A stretch of 64,000 nucleotides of DNA from Archangiaceae bacterium (GTDB lineage: Bacteria > Myxococcota > Myxococcia > Myxococcales > Myxococcaceae): NCBI GenBank assembly GCA_016714225.1, contig JADJNS010000006.1, positions 62,001-126,000 on the forward strand, read 5' to 3'. Made by a program: the position numbers and the translations under genes. This document shows positions 1 to 10,015 of the stretch, piece after piece (position 1 is the first letter of the stretch; every line of letters begins with the position of its first letter). The notes below the pieces were generated by a model. The model did no database searches. It worked only from the letters and a program-made list of their open reading frames with translations, and was not told the origin of the DNA.

Positions 1-2853
1 GCGCTGGTGGCGGCGTTCGCGGTGCTGCCTTCGCTGCTCCCCATACCCGCGGCGTTCAAGGCCTTCCCCGACCTCACCGGCAGGCCCGGCCGCACCCTGC
101 TGCTCGCGGTGTGGCCGAAGGCGGGCATGGCCGCGCCGCCGACGGTCGCGGTGCTCCCCGATGATCCCGACAAGGCGCTGGTGCTCCCCGAGCTCGACTT
201 CTCGGGCGCCGGCAAGAGCAAGATCTCTCGCGGGCTCTCGTACGAAGACGAGCGCGAGGGCCAGCGCTGGGAGCTCGTGGTCAAGAAGGTTCAGGCCGTG
301 CATGTGGACATCGACGACCCGTGCGTCGAGCCGGCCGCCGACGGCACCTGCCGACAGACCGCGCTCGACCCGTTCTTCAAGGCGCTGCGCGCGGCGCGCG
401 ACCCCAGCGCCCGCCTGCCGGTGCGGGTGGTGGTGCTGGGCACCTCGCTGATCGCCTCCGACCACATCACCGACGTCGCGCGCCGCCGCCTGCAGGCCCG
501 CCACGGCGCCGGCGGCACCGGGTACCTGTACGTCGACCGGCCCACCCGCAACGCCGGCCGCGACGTGCGCTGCGGCAAGGCCACCGACGGGTGGAGCATC
601 GACAAGCTCACCGACGAGAAGTTCGACAAGACGCTGGGGCTCGCCGGGGTGGCCTTCACCGCCCCCGAGTCGTCTCCCCAGACGGTGACCTTCAACGCCA
701 CCGGCCAGCGCCTCGCCGAGCTGTTTCTCGCCACCCAGCCCAACGGCGGAGAGCTCGAGATCAAGATCGACGGCCAGCTCGAGGCCGAGCTCTCGACCGC
801 CGGCGACGTGATGCGGCCGGCCACTTCGGTGATCGAGATTCCCGAGGGCAGCAAGAAGATCGAGCTCAAGAGCCGCGCCGGCCCGGTGCGCGTCGACGGG
901 GTCAGCCTCGAGACCGGCCTGCCCGGCATCATCTTCGACTCGCTCGGCCTGCCCGGCGGCACCGCCTACGTGTTCCTGCGCTCGAACGAAGACGTGTTCG
1001 GCGCCCAGCTGCTCGAGCGGCGACCCGCGCTGGTGATGCTGATGATGGGCGGCAACGAGGCGTTCGATCTCTCGCTCAACCGGTACCCGCTGGCCGAGGC
1101 GAAGAAGAACTTCATCACCCTGATCGACCGGGTGCGCCGCTACGCCCCGCAGGCCTCGATCATGATCGCCTCGCCGCCCGACGCCGGCGTCTGGCGCATG
1201 GACAAGAGCATCAACGCCCGCAAAGAGACCGCCATCGTCTCGCAGCTCCTCCACGAGGTGGCCAGAGAGAAGCGCGTCGCCATCTGGGACATGCAGGCCG
1301 CGATGGGTGGCGAGGGCTCGATCGAGCGCTGGTGGAACGCCGGCCTGATGAACCAAGACCTGGTGCACCCGGTCGGCGTCGGCGGCGACGTCTTCGGCTA
1401 CCTCCTCGACATGGCCATCGAGCGCGCCCGCCAGAAGACCGACGCCCGCGTGATGGCCGCCCGCATGCAGAACCGCCGCGCCCCGCCGCTGCGCCCGAGA
1501 GTGGCCTCCCTCTCCCAAGGGGAGAGGGGCGGGGTGAGGGGGGCAATCGACGGCGGAACCCCCGTCAGAAGTGAAACGCCAGCGGTCGGAGGAGCGGAGC
1601 CCTCGAGCGCCCCGACCGATCAAGACGCAGGAACAGCACCCGTGGGCTCGACCGACGGAGGCCGCCCCGCGCCCACCCACTGGCCCAGCGGCCCGGGCCT
1701 CTCGAACCCCGAAGGGTTGACCCGCTTCTTCGACCGCTTGAAGCACCTCGAGCACGACAAGGCCGGTCGCCTCGCCGTGCTCCAGATCGGCGCCTCGCAC
1801 ACCGCTGCCCAGCACTTCACCGACACCGCCCGCAGCCTGCTCGCCGATCGCTTCGGCTACGCCGGGCGCGGCTATGTCGCCGCCGGCAAGGCCTACGAGC
1901 GCCTCGAGCGGTCGGGCGTCGAGCGCACCCTCGACGGCAGCTGGTCGCTGCCCGACGCGATGAAGGTGAAGACCCCCGGCGAGCGCTGGGGCCTCACCGG
2001 CATTCGCGCCGTCGGCAAGCCCGGTGCCGCCGCGCAGTTCGACTTCGACGAGCCGCGCTCGGGCGCCGACGACAGCGCGCGGGTGCAGATCTACGCGCTC
2101 GAAGAGCCGGGCATGGGCCCCTTGAAGATCTTCGTCGACCAGAAGCTCGAGAAGACGCTCGGCCCACCGCCCCCCGAGACCCTGTGCCGGGTGCGGGTCG
2201 TCGAGCTGGGCGCCAGCGGCAGCAGGCACACCATTCGGCTCGAGAACCCGGGCCCCGGAGACGTCACCGTGCTCGGCGTCTCGCACGAGCTGATGCGGCC
2301 CGGCATCGTCTACGACGCGCTCGGGCTGCCCGGCAGCACCGCGGTGACCTTCTCGCACTACGACGCCGAGACGCTGATCGCCCAGCTCAAGGCCCGCCAG
2401 CCCGACCTCTACGTGCTGTTCTTCGGCACCAACGAGGCGGCGCTGCCCCCCGCCGGCCTCGAGCAGGTGCGGCAGGCCTACCCGAAGATCATCGCCAACC
2501 TGCGGCTCGCCGCGCCCGACGCCGCCTGCCTGGTGCTGGGCCCCACCGACCGCATGTCGAAGAAGAAGAAGGCCACCACGTGGAAAGAGACCGAGTCGAT
2601 CGACGCGGTCTACGACATCATGCGTGAGGTCGCGGCGCGCAACGACTGCGCCTTCTGGGAGACCCGCGAGGCGATGGGCGGCGAAGGCTCGATCGAGAAG
2701 TGGCGCAAGCTCAAGCCGCCCCTCGCCAACAAAGACCACGTGCACCTCACCCACGAGGGCTACCGCCTGCTCGCCACCGAGATGGTGAAAGATCTGCTCG
2801 AGGCCTACGACGGCTGGCTGAAGAAACCCGTCGCCCGAGGTGCCCAGCCATGA
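1..2853 (+). CDS. Tandem SGNH/GDSL-type hydrolase (two catalytic domains), 5' end outside the window
   Basis: The reading frame is open to base 1; the first start codon inside the window is GTG at 7, and codons before it continue a hydrophobic N-terminus, so the gene probably begins upstream. From GTG7 it gives 948 residues. Two homologous SGNH halves are visible. Half 1 has GTS (Ser about 147), GGNE (about 348) and DLVH (His about 454). Half 2 has GAS (Ser about 597), GTNE (about 807) and DHVH (His about 913). Both halves therefore keep the nucleophile, the block III Asn and the DxxH dyad. A Pro/Ser/Thr-rich linker (about 490-570) joins them. The stop overlaps the start of the MBOAT gene (ATGA), so the two are co-translated. 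SGNH proteins beside MBOAT proteins usually move or remove O-acetyl groups on cell-surface polymers (family knowledge); the substrate here is not known. Confidence 0.85.
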   Translation, partial: ALVAAFAVLPSLLPIPAAFKAFPDLTGRPGRTLLLAVWPKAGMAAPPTVAVLPDDPDKALVLPELDFSGAGKSKISRGLSYEDEREGQRWELVVKKVQAVHVDIDDPCVEPAADGTCRQTALDPFFKALRAARDPSARLPVRVVVLGTSLIASDHITDVARRRLQARHGAGGTGYLYVDRPTRNAGRDVRCGKATDGWSIDKLTDEKFDKTLGLAGVAFTAPESSPQTVTFNATGQRLAELFLATQPNGGELEIKIDGQLEAELSTAGDVMRPATSVIEIPEGSKKIELKSRAGPVRVDGVSLETGLPGIIFDSLGLPGGTAYVFLRSNEDVFGAQLLERRPALVMLMMGGNEAFDLSLNRYPLAEAKKNFITLIDRVRRYAPQASIMIASPPDAGVWRMDKSINARKETAIVSQLLHEVAREKRVAIWDMQAAMGGEGSIERWWNAGLMNQDLVHPVGVGGDVFGYLLDMAIERARQKTDARVMAARMQNRRAPPLRPRVASLSQGERGGVRGAIDGGTPVRSETPAVGGAEPSSAPTDQDAGTAPVGSTDGGRPAPTHWPSGPGLSNPEGLTRFFDRLKHLEHDKAGRLAVLQIGASHTAAQHFTDTARSLLADRFGYAGRGYVAAGKAYERLERSGVERTLDGSWSLPDAMKVKTPGERWGLTGIRAVGKPGAAAQFDFDEPRSGADDSARVQIYALEEPGMGPLKIFVDQKLEKTLGPPPPETLCRVRVVELGASGSRHTIRLENPGPGDVTVLGVSHELMRPGIVYDALGLPGSTAVTFSHYDAETLIAQLKARQPDLYVLFFGTNEAALPPAGLEQVRQAYPKIIANLRLAAPDAACLVLGPTDRMSKKKKATTWKETESIDAVYDIMREVAARNDCAFWETREAMGGEGSIEKWRKLKPPLANKDHVHLTHEGYRLLATEMVKDLLEAYDGWLKKPVARGAQP
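1508..1550. repeat. REP-like hairpin element inside the SGNH linker
   Basis: A perfect 9-base inverted repeat, CCCTCTCCC (1508-1516) and GGGAGAGGG (1520-1528), has a 3-base loop and is followed by a G-rich tail to about 1546. This hairpin-plus-tail arrangement resembles short interspersed elements that are common between genes in many proteobacterial genomes. Here it lies in frame inside a coding region and encodes part of the flexible linker between the two SGNH domains. Confidence 0.55.
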
Positions 2854-4454
2854 TGTTCCACAGCGTGCAGTTCATGCTGCTGGTCGCGCTCACCTTCGGC
2901 GCCTACTGGGCGGTGTACCGCCACAAGTGGCAGCGCATGGGCGTGCTGCTCGTCGCGAGCCTCGCCTTCTACGCCGCGTGGAAGCCCGGCCCCCTGGTGC
3001 TCTTCATCGGCTACGCGCTGGTGAACTTCGCCTCGGGTCAAGCGCTGGCGCGGCTCGAGAAGCCGTGGGCCCGCAAGGCGGTGCTGCTCGCCGCGCTCAC
3101 CTGGCACCTCGGCGGCCTTTTTCTCTTCAAGTACCTCGACCTGGTGATCACCAGCCTGGCGCGGCCCGGCGCCGTGCTGCTGGTGCTCGGCAACCTCGTC
3201 GCGCTCTACGGGGTCGCCATGCTGCTGGCCTGGGTCGTCGGGCGCTGGCGCATCGTCACCCAGGTCGGCGCGGTGGTCGGGGCGCTCGCCGTGTACGCCG
3301 CGCTCGCCTGGTGGGCGTCGTGGCGCCTGCTCGAGGTGCTCGACGGCATCGACTGGCCCGAACCTCCGCGGCAGGTCAACCTGCTCCTGCCGGTGGGCCT
3401 CTCGTTCGTCGCGTTTCAGGCGGTCAGCTACGTCGTCGACGTCTACCGCGGTGACGCCAGCGGCCGTTACACGCTGTTCCACCACCTGGTCTTCAAGCTC
3501 TTCTTCCCGCAGGTGGTCGCGGGCCCCATCGTCCGCAGCAAAGACCTGATGGACCACATCGACGAGACCCCCAGCATGACGCCCGAGGAGGGCGCGTGGG
3601 GCCTCTTCCGCATCGCCCAGGGCGTGGCGAAGAAGCTGCTCATCGCCGACGTGATGGGCGTCGCGCTCATCGACCGCGTCTACGCCAACCCGCAGAACTT
3701 CTCGTCGCTCGAGTGCGTGCTCGCGACCATCGCCTACACCTTCTACATCTACTTCGACTTCTCGGCGTACTCGGACATCGCCATCGGCGCGGCAGCGCTC
3801 TTCGGCTTCAAGTTCCCCGAGAACTTCAACAAGCCGTACCACGGGCGCAACCTCTTCGAGTTCTGGAACCGGTGGCACGTCTCGCTCTCGACCTGGCTCC
3901 GCGACTACCTCTACCGCCCCCTGGGCGGCAACCAGGGCACCCGCTTCCAGACCCTGCGCAACACCATGCTGGTGATGAGCTTCGGCGGCCTGTGGCACGG
4001 CGCCACCGGCCCCGCCGGCCCGACGTGGAAGTACCTGCTCTGGGGCGCCATTCACGGGGTGCTGCTGATGCTCACCCGCGTGAAGTGGTGGGTCTTCGGC
4101 AAGCCCAAGTACGAGCACTGGTGGCAGGTCGCCATCGGCTGGTCGTGGATGATGTTCGCCGTCATCTTCGCGCGCGTCTTCTTCCGCGCCGATTCCGTCG
4201 ACAAGGCGCTCGACGTCTTCAGGCAGATGCTCAAGGGCTCGCTGAGCACCGCCAACGTCTCCTCGCTCGCCTGGGGCGGCATGGCCGCGGCGCTGGTCTT
4301 CTACTTCGTGCCGCGCCCCGTCTTCGTCTTCGCCGGAGAGACCTTCGTGAAGCTGCCGGTGGTGGCGCGCGCCGCCGCGCTGGTCGCGCTGGGCCTCATC
4401 ATCCGGCAGATCGCCTCGTTCGAGACCCAGCCGTACGTGTACTTCCAGTTCTAG
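2850..4454 (+). CDS. MBOAT-family O-acyltransferase (AlgI-like)
   Basis: A 534-residue polytopic membrane protein of the membrane-bound O-acyltransferase family, which moves acyl (usually acetyl) groups across the membrane onto extracellular polymers. It carries the two family signatures, NRWHVSLSTWLRDYLYRPLG with His about 343, and GGLWHG with His about 383, plus many hydrophobic helices. ATG2850 overlaps the SGNH stop as ATGA, which supports this start; a second ATG follows directly at 2853. The length fits AlgI/PatA-type proteins (about 460-530 residues). With the upstream SGNH protein it looks like an AlgI/AlgJ-style acylation pair. No alginate or other polysaccharide genes are in the window, so the polymer is unknown. 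Confidence 0.9.
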   Translation: MMFHSVQFMLLVALTFGAYWAVYRHKWQRMGVLLVASLAFYAAWKPGPLVLFIGYALVNFASGQALARLEKPWARKAVLLAALTWHLGGLFLFKYLDLVITSLARPGAVLLVLGNLVALYGVAMLLAWVVGRWRIVTQVGAVVGALAVYAALAWWASWRLLEVLDGIDWPEPPRQVNLLLPVGLSFVAFQAVSYVVDVYRGDASGRYTLFHHLVFKLFFPQVVAGPIVRSKDLMDHIDETPSMTPEEGAWGLFRIAQGVAKKLLIADVMGVALIDRVYANPQNFSSLECVLATIAYTFYIYFDFSAYSDIAIGAAALFGFKFPENFNKPYHGRNLFEFWNRWHVSLSTWLRDYLYRPLGGNQGTRFQTLRNTMLVMSFGGLWHGATGPAGPTWKYLLWGAIHGVLLMLTRVKWWVFGKPKYEHWWQVAIGWSWMMFAVIFARVFFRADSVDKALDVFRQMLKGSLSTANVSSLAWGGMAAALVFYFVPRPVFVFAGETFVKLPVVARAAALVALGLIIRQIASFETQPYVYFQF

Positions 4455-4470
4455 TGGGTTCTCGTGGGGC

Positions 4471-5565
4471 TCACATGCCCGGCACGCCGGTGTGACCGCA
4501 GAACACGTCGCGATCCAACTGGCGGGTGAGCTGCGGCAGCCGCGTCGGCATTCCGCGCAGGGCAGGGTAGTCGCGCATCAGCTCGGCGATCTCCTTGTGC
4601 CCGAGAAACACCAGCGACGTATCGCTGTCGGCGTAGACCCGCATTCGCGAGGGTACGCCCGACATCGCGCCGGTCAGCGCCAGGAACTGGCCCTGGCTGA
4701 CCTCGAACTGCCGCGGGCTCTGGCCGGCCCGCGCGCGCTCTTCGATCAGCAGCGTGCCGTGGGTCACCACCAGAATCGCGTTGGTCACCTCGCCGGGGTG
4801 CATCAGCGTCTCGCCCTTGGCCAGGTTCTTGTGGCCGAAGCGGCCGATGATGCGCGCGCGGGCGATCATGTCGACGTCGGCGAACAGCCGGCTCGCCCCC
4901 ACGAAGCCCTCGAGAATGCGCTCGCGGTAGAAGCGCAGCAGGTTGTTGTGCAGCTCGTCGTCGCGATCGAGCAGCTCTTTCAGCTCGGAGCACGGCACCT
5001 CGAGCACCACCGCGTCGCCGATGGCGCGGGCCGAAGCGGCGCGCACCTGGCCCGAGAACAGGCCGAACAGGCCGATCGCCTCGCCCCGGCCGATGTGGCG
5101 CAGCGCCACCTCGCGGCCGTCGCGCTGCCGCAGAATCTCGAGCGTGCCGTCGACCACCACGAAGAACGAGTCGGCCGCATCACCCTCGAGGAAGAGGAAC
5201 TCGCCCGCGGGCACGTCTTCCTGCCACGAGGCCTTCGCCATCGCCATCACCGACGGGCGCGGCAGCGAGCCGAACTGCGGCACCTGGCTCAGCGCCAGCA
5301 TCGCCACCTCGGGGTCGGCCGGCCCCTGTGTCACGTACGCCACCGACTCGACCGACTCGGCTTCGAGCGGGGCGCGCAGCGGCGCAGCCACCGACGCCCG
5401 CTTGACCGCCTCGGCTTCATCGCGCTCGGCCTGGGCCAGCTCGGTCTCGTACGCCTGCATCACGTCGAACGGTATGAGGCTGGGGCGCAACACCGGCGGC
5501 GTCGCCACCACGGGTACCGCGATGCGCGAACGGCTCGTCCGCTCGGGCAACGGCTGCTGATTCAT
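4471..5565 (-). CDS. Protein with two cyclic-nucleotide-binding domains
   Basis: Predicted 364-residue soluble protein. Residues about 1-85 are a low-complexity N-terminus. Two CNB (CAP/CRP effector) beta-roll domains follow, at about 90-210 (EGDAADSFFVVVDGTLEILR, then a GRGEAIGLFGLFSG loop) and about 225-345 (HPGEVTNAILVVTHGTLLIE). No helix-turn-helix or kinase domain follows, so it is probably a cAMP/cGMP sensor or a regulatory subunit rather than a transcription factor (inference). ATG5565 is chosen because AGGGGAG lies six bases upstream; an in-frame TTG at 5589 is a weaker alternative. The gene converges on the MBOAT gene, with a 16-base gap between stops. Confidence 0.85.
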   Translation of the reverse strand: MNQQPLPERTSRSRIAVPVVATPPVLRPSLIPFDVMQAYETELAQAERDEAEAVKRASVAAPLRAPLEAESVESVAYVTQGPADPEVAMLALSQVPQFGSLPRPSVMAMAKASWQEDVPAGEFLFLEGDAADSFFVVVDGTLEILRQRDGREVALRHIGRGEAIGLFGLFSGQVRAASARAIGDAVVLEVPCSELKELLDRDDELHNNLLRFYRERILEGFVGASRLFADVDMIARARIIGRFGHKNLAKGETLMHPGEVTNAILVVTHGTLLIEERARAGQSPRQFEVSQGQFLALTGAMSGVPSRMRVYADSDTSLVFLGHKEIAELMRDYPALRGMPTRLPQLTRQLDRDVFCGHTGVPGM

Positions 5566-5662
5566 GGCCTGCTCCCCTGAAGTGCTCAACGGCGGCGCAG
5601 TGTACGGATCGAGAACCCGGAGTCAAACCGGGGTGGGATACCGAGGCTGGAACCCGAGCGCG

Positions 5663-6829
5663 TCACCGCGTCGCCTCGTCATGGGGGTTCGTCTGCAGGG
5701 CGGTGAACGCGCTCCCGTGGAGCAGCTCGAGCTCCACCGCGTCGCCCCGCTCGAGGTCGCCGGTCTCTTCGGGAATCACCAACCACCCGTCGGCGCCCAG
5801 CGCCCCGGCCAGCGCGCCACCGGCCGGAGCGCGGAAGGTCGCGAACAGGGTGTCACCGGTCTGCTCCAGGCGCGCCGGCACCAACAGCCGCCGCCCCGGT
5901 CGCTTCTTCAAGCTCGCGTCGAGCCGCACCGTCACCCGCCGGCGCACCTCGACCACCCCCTGCCGCTTCAGCAGCATCGGCCGCGCCAGCACGTCGAACG
6001 CGGCGAGCGCGGCCAGCTGGGGCAGGGGAGCGATGGCGATGGGCTTGTTCTTGAAGACCGCCACCGACGCCTGTCTCCCCGGCTTGAGCGCCACCGCGTC
6101 GAAGCCCAGCGTGCCGCCCAGCCGCTTCACCCCCTGGGCGAAGGCCGCGCCGTCGGCCGGGCACGCCACCAGCACCTCGGCGCGGGGGAGACAGCGCTCG
6201 AGCGCCCCGGCGGTATCGGCGCCCAGGAGCTCTTTGGCCACCACCTCGGTGCACAGCTCGGCGGTGAGCGAGGCGAGCACCGCCAGCCCCGCCGCGTCGG
6301 CCGCCAGCAGCGCCACCCGGGTGAGCGGCCGCACCGGCACGTCGGTGACCCCGAGCGCCCCCAGCACCGAGAGCACCGCGGCGTCGACCCGGTGGCCCGC
6401 GGGCACGAGCAGCTCTCCCTCTCGCCACTGCTCGCCGCGCCGCCGCACGCCCGCCCCCGCGGCCACCTCGGCCAGCAGCGTCACCCGCTCGGTCTCGGCC
6501 AACGCCGAGTCGCTCTTCACCACTGCATCGGCCCCGAACGGCACCGGTCGGCCGGCCGCCAGCTTGCGCGCCTGGCCCGGCTTCAGGTCGGCATCGCCAC
6601 CCGTGAGCCTCAAGCGCACCGGGCGGTCTCGCTTCGCGCCGCGGGTGTCGAGCGCGGCCACCGCGTAGCCGTCGACCGCCGAGAGATCTTCCGCCGGGCC
6701 GGCGCGCCGCGCGGTCACCCCCTCGGCGAGAAAACGCCCCAGGGCGTCGGCGAGCGCCACCCGCTTCACCGGCGCCACCTGCACCGCGGCCAGCGCCAGC
6801 GTCTTCGCCTGCAGCAGAGCGATCGCCAT
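5663..6829 (-). CDS. MoeA-like molybdopterin molybdotransferase, degenerate active site
   Basis: A 388-residue protein with the overall MoeA domain order. Recognisable pieces are SAVDGYAV near residue 52, GADAVV near 100, the central MoCF-like fold (about 175-300), KPG near 270, and the C-terminal domain IV. MoeA normally inserts molybdate into adenylated molybdopterin. Several ligand-binding motifs are replaced: the usual TGDE-type stretch reads LLAADAAG, the SGGxSxGxxD stretch reads ACPADGAAF, and LPGNPxS reads IAPLPQLA. It may therefore be inactive, or use another ligand (inference). It is divergent from a mobA-like gene 18 bases away. No moaA-E genes are present in the window. Confidence 0.75.
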   Translation of the reverse strand: MAIALLQAKTLALAAVQVAPVKRVALADALGRFLAEGVTARRAGPAEDLSAVDGYAVAALDTRGAKRDRPVRLRLTGGDADLKPGQARKLAAGRPVPFGADAVVKSDSALAETERVTLLAEVAAGAGVRRRGEQWREGELLVPAGHRVDAAVLSVLGALGVTDVPVRPLTRVALLAADAAGLAVLASLTAELCTEVVAKELLGADTAGALERCLPRAEVLVACPADGAAFAQGVKRLGGTLGFDAVALKPGRQASVAVFKNKPIAIAPLPQLAALAAFDVLARPMLLKRQGVVEVRRRVTVRLDASLKKRPGRRLLVPARLEQTGDTLFATFRAPAGGALAGALGADGWLVIPEETGDLERGDAVELELLHGSAFTALQTNPHDEATR

Positions 6830-6835
6830 TAAGGT
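6830..6835 (+). promoter_or_regulatory. Candidate -10 box for mobA
   Basis: TAAGGT lies 12 bases before the mobA ATG, in the 18-base gap to the divergent moeA-like gene. No convincing -35 was seen. The position fits a very short leader or leaderless message. Confidence 0.3.
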
Positions 6836-6847
6836 CCCCTGGTTCGA

Positions 6848-7348
6848 ATGGTACCCAAAGAGCAGCTCACCCTGGCGATTCTTGCAGGCGGCCGCGCGCG
6901 CCGCTTGGGCGGGCTCGACAAGGGCACACTGCTCTACCAGGGCCGTTCGCTGCTCGACCGCCTGCTCGATCTACAGACCCTGTGCGCCGCCACGCTGGTG
7001 GTGAGCGACGACGTGGTGCCGGGCAAGGGCGCCCCCGGAGGCGTGGTGACCGCGCTGCTCCGCGCCCAGACCCCACACGTCTTGATCGTGTGCTGCGACA
7101 TGCCCTTCGTCACCCCCACGTCGGTGACGCCCCTGCTCGAGCGCTCGCCCTCGTGCTTCGCCGACCAGCCCTTTCCCGGGCTCTACCCCCAGCGCCTGGG
7201 TCAAGAATGGAGGGCCCGGCTCGAGCACAACCCCTCGATGTCCGAGCTGATCGCCGGCTTCCACCGCGTGCCGCTCGCCGACGCGAAGGTGGTGCGCAGC
7301 GTCAACTCTCGCGAAGACGCCGTGAGCCTCGGCGTCGACATCCCGTGA
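6848..7348 (+). CDS. mobA: Molybdenum cofactor guanylyltransferase (MobA-like)
   Basis: A 166-residue nucleotidyltransferase. The N-terminal LAILAGGRARRLGGLDKG is the GTP-binding signature of MobA, and CCDMPF near residue 85 holds the metal-binding Asp. MobA joins GMP to molybdopterin to make the guanine dinucleotide cofactor. The protein is slightly shorter than typical MobA (about 190 residues), so a related nucleotidyltransferase role cannot be excluded. There is no Shine-Dalgarno before ATG6848. The gene is divergent from the moeA-like gene, which supports a molybdenum-cofactor role. Confidence 0.8.
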   Translation: MVPKEQLTLAILAGGRARRLGGLDKGTLLYQGRSLLDRLLDLQTLCAATLVVSDDVVPGKGAPGGVVTALLRAQTPHVLIVCCDMPFVTPTSVTPLLERSPSCFADQPFPGLYPQRLGQEWRARLEHNPSMSELIAGFHRVPLADAKVVRSVNSREDAVSLGVDIP

Positions 7349-7362
7349 ATCTCTGCTAGCGT
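7335..7362 (+). promoter_or_regulatory. Candidate sigma-70 promoter for the 7380 gene
   Basis: TCGACA (7335-7340), a 16-base spacer, then TAGCGT (7357-7362). The -35 matches consensus at five of six bases. The start codon is 17 bases past the -10, so the leader would be short. The box overlaps the end of mobA. Confidence 0.45.
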
Positions 7363-7379
7363 CCGCTCCGCCTCACGCC

Positions 7380-7955
7380 ATGGCAAAGACCTTCGAGAAA
7401 GCCGTCACCGGCTTCAACCACAACATCAAACACAAGGGGAAGGTCTACCACGTCCAGACCGAGGACTCGGGCGTGGCCAACCCTCACATCATCACCCACC
7501 TCTTCGTGGGCGGTAACATCCTCGCCTCGAAGAAGACCTCGTACCTCGACATCGTCAAGGCCGAGAACCTCGCCGAGCTGGTGAAGGAGATGATGGAGGA
7601 GCAGCACAAAGAGATGCTGCGGAACCTCATCGGCGGCACCTACGACAACATCGAGAACGTGCACTCGCGCCACTACCAGCCCGGTCAGCTGGCGAACGAG
7701 AAAGAGGCCGCCGCCGCCCAGGCCGCGGCCAAGGCGATGGGCGTCAACACCGCCATCGCGCCGCCTCCCGTCGCTGCCGCTGCAGTGGCCGGGCCCAAGT
7801 CGCTGCCTCCCGAAGTGCTCGCCGCCCGCGAGCTCAAAGAAGTCCCCAAGATCAACGAGGTCGGGGTCGAGACGCTGTTCGGAGAAGACCTGATCTCCGA
7901 GAAGAGCCTCGACGAGGTGATCTTGAGCTACCTCGCCGGCGAAGGCGAAGCGTAA
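7380..7955 (+). CDS. Conserved protein of unknown function
   Basis: A 191-residue soluble protein that I do not recognise as a named family. The N-terminal 70 residues look like a folded, conserved domain (FNHNIKHKGKVYHVQTED, then ITHLFVGGNILASKK). The next stretch is charged and helical, and the C-terminal third is Ala/Pro-rich, followed by a short acidic segment near ELKEVPKINEVGVETLFGED. No signal peptide or membrane segment is present. ATG7380 follows a TAGCGT box by 17 bases and has no clear Shine-Dalgarno. It lies between mobA and transketolase on the same strand, but tkt has its own possible -10 box, so co-transcription is uncertain. Confidence 0.8.
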   Translation: MAKTFEKAVTGFNHNIKHKGKVYHVQTEDSGVANPHIITHLFVGGNILASKKTSYLDIVKAENLAELVKEMMEEQHKEMLRNLIGGTYDNIENVHSRHYQPGQLANEKEAAAAQAAAKAMGVNTAIAPPPVAAAAVAGPKSLPPEVLAARELKEVPKINEVGVETLFGEDLISEKSLDEVILSYLAGEGEA

Positions 7956-7994
7956 GCACCGCTCGAAGTCGCTGATCTCCACCTGCGCGCGCGC

Positions 7995-8000
7995 TAGAAA
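7995..8000 (+). promoter_or_regulatory. Candidate -10 box for transketolase
   Basis: TAGAAA ends seven bases before the tkt ATG. CTGATC (7972-7977) with a 17-base spacer is a weak -35. If used, transcription would begin at or next to the start codon (leaderless). Confidence 0.35.
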
Positions 8001-8007
8001 GCGCGCC

Positions 8008-10011
<2,004 letters not shown>

Positions 10012-10015
10012 CCGT

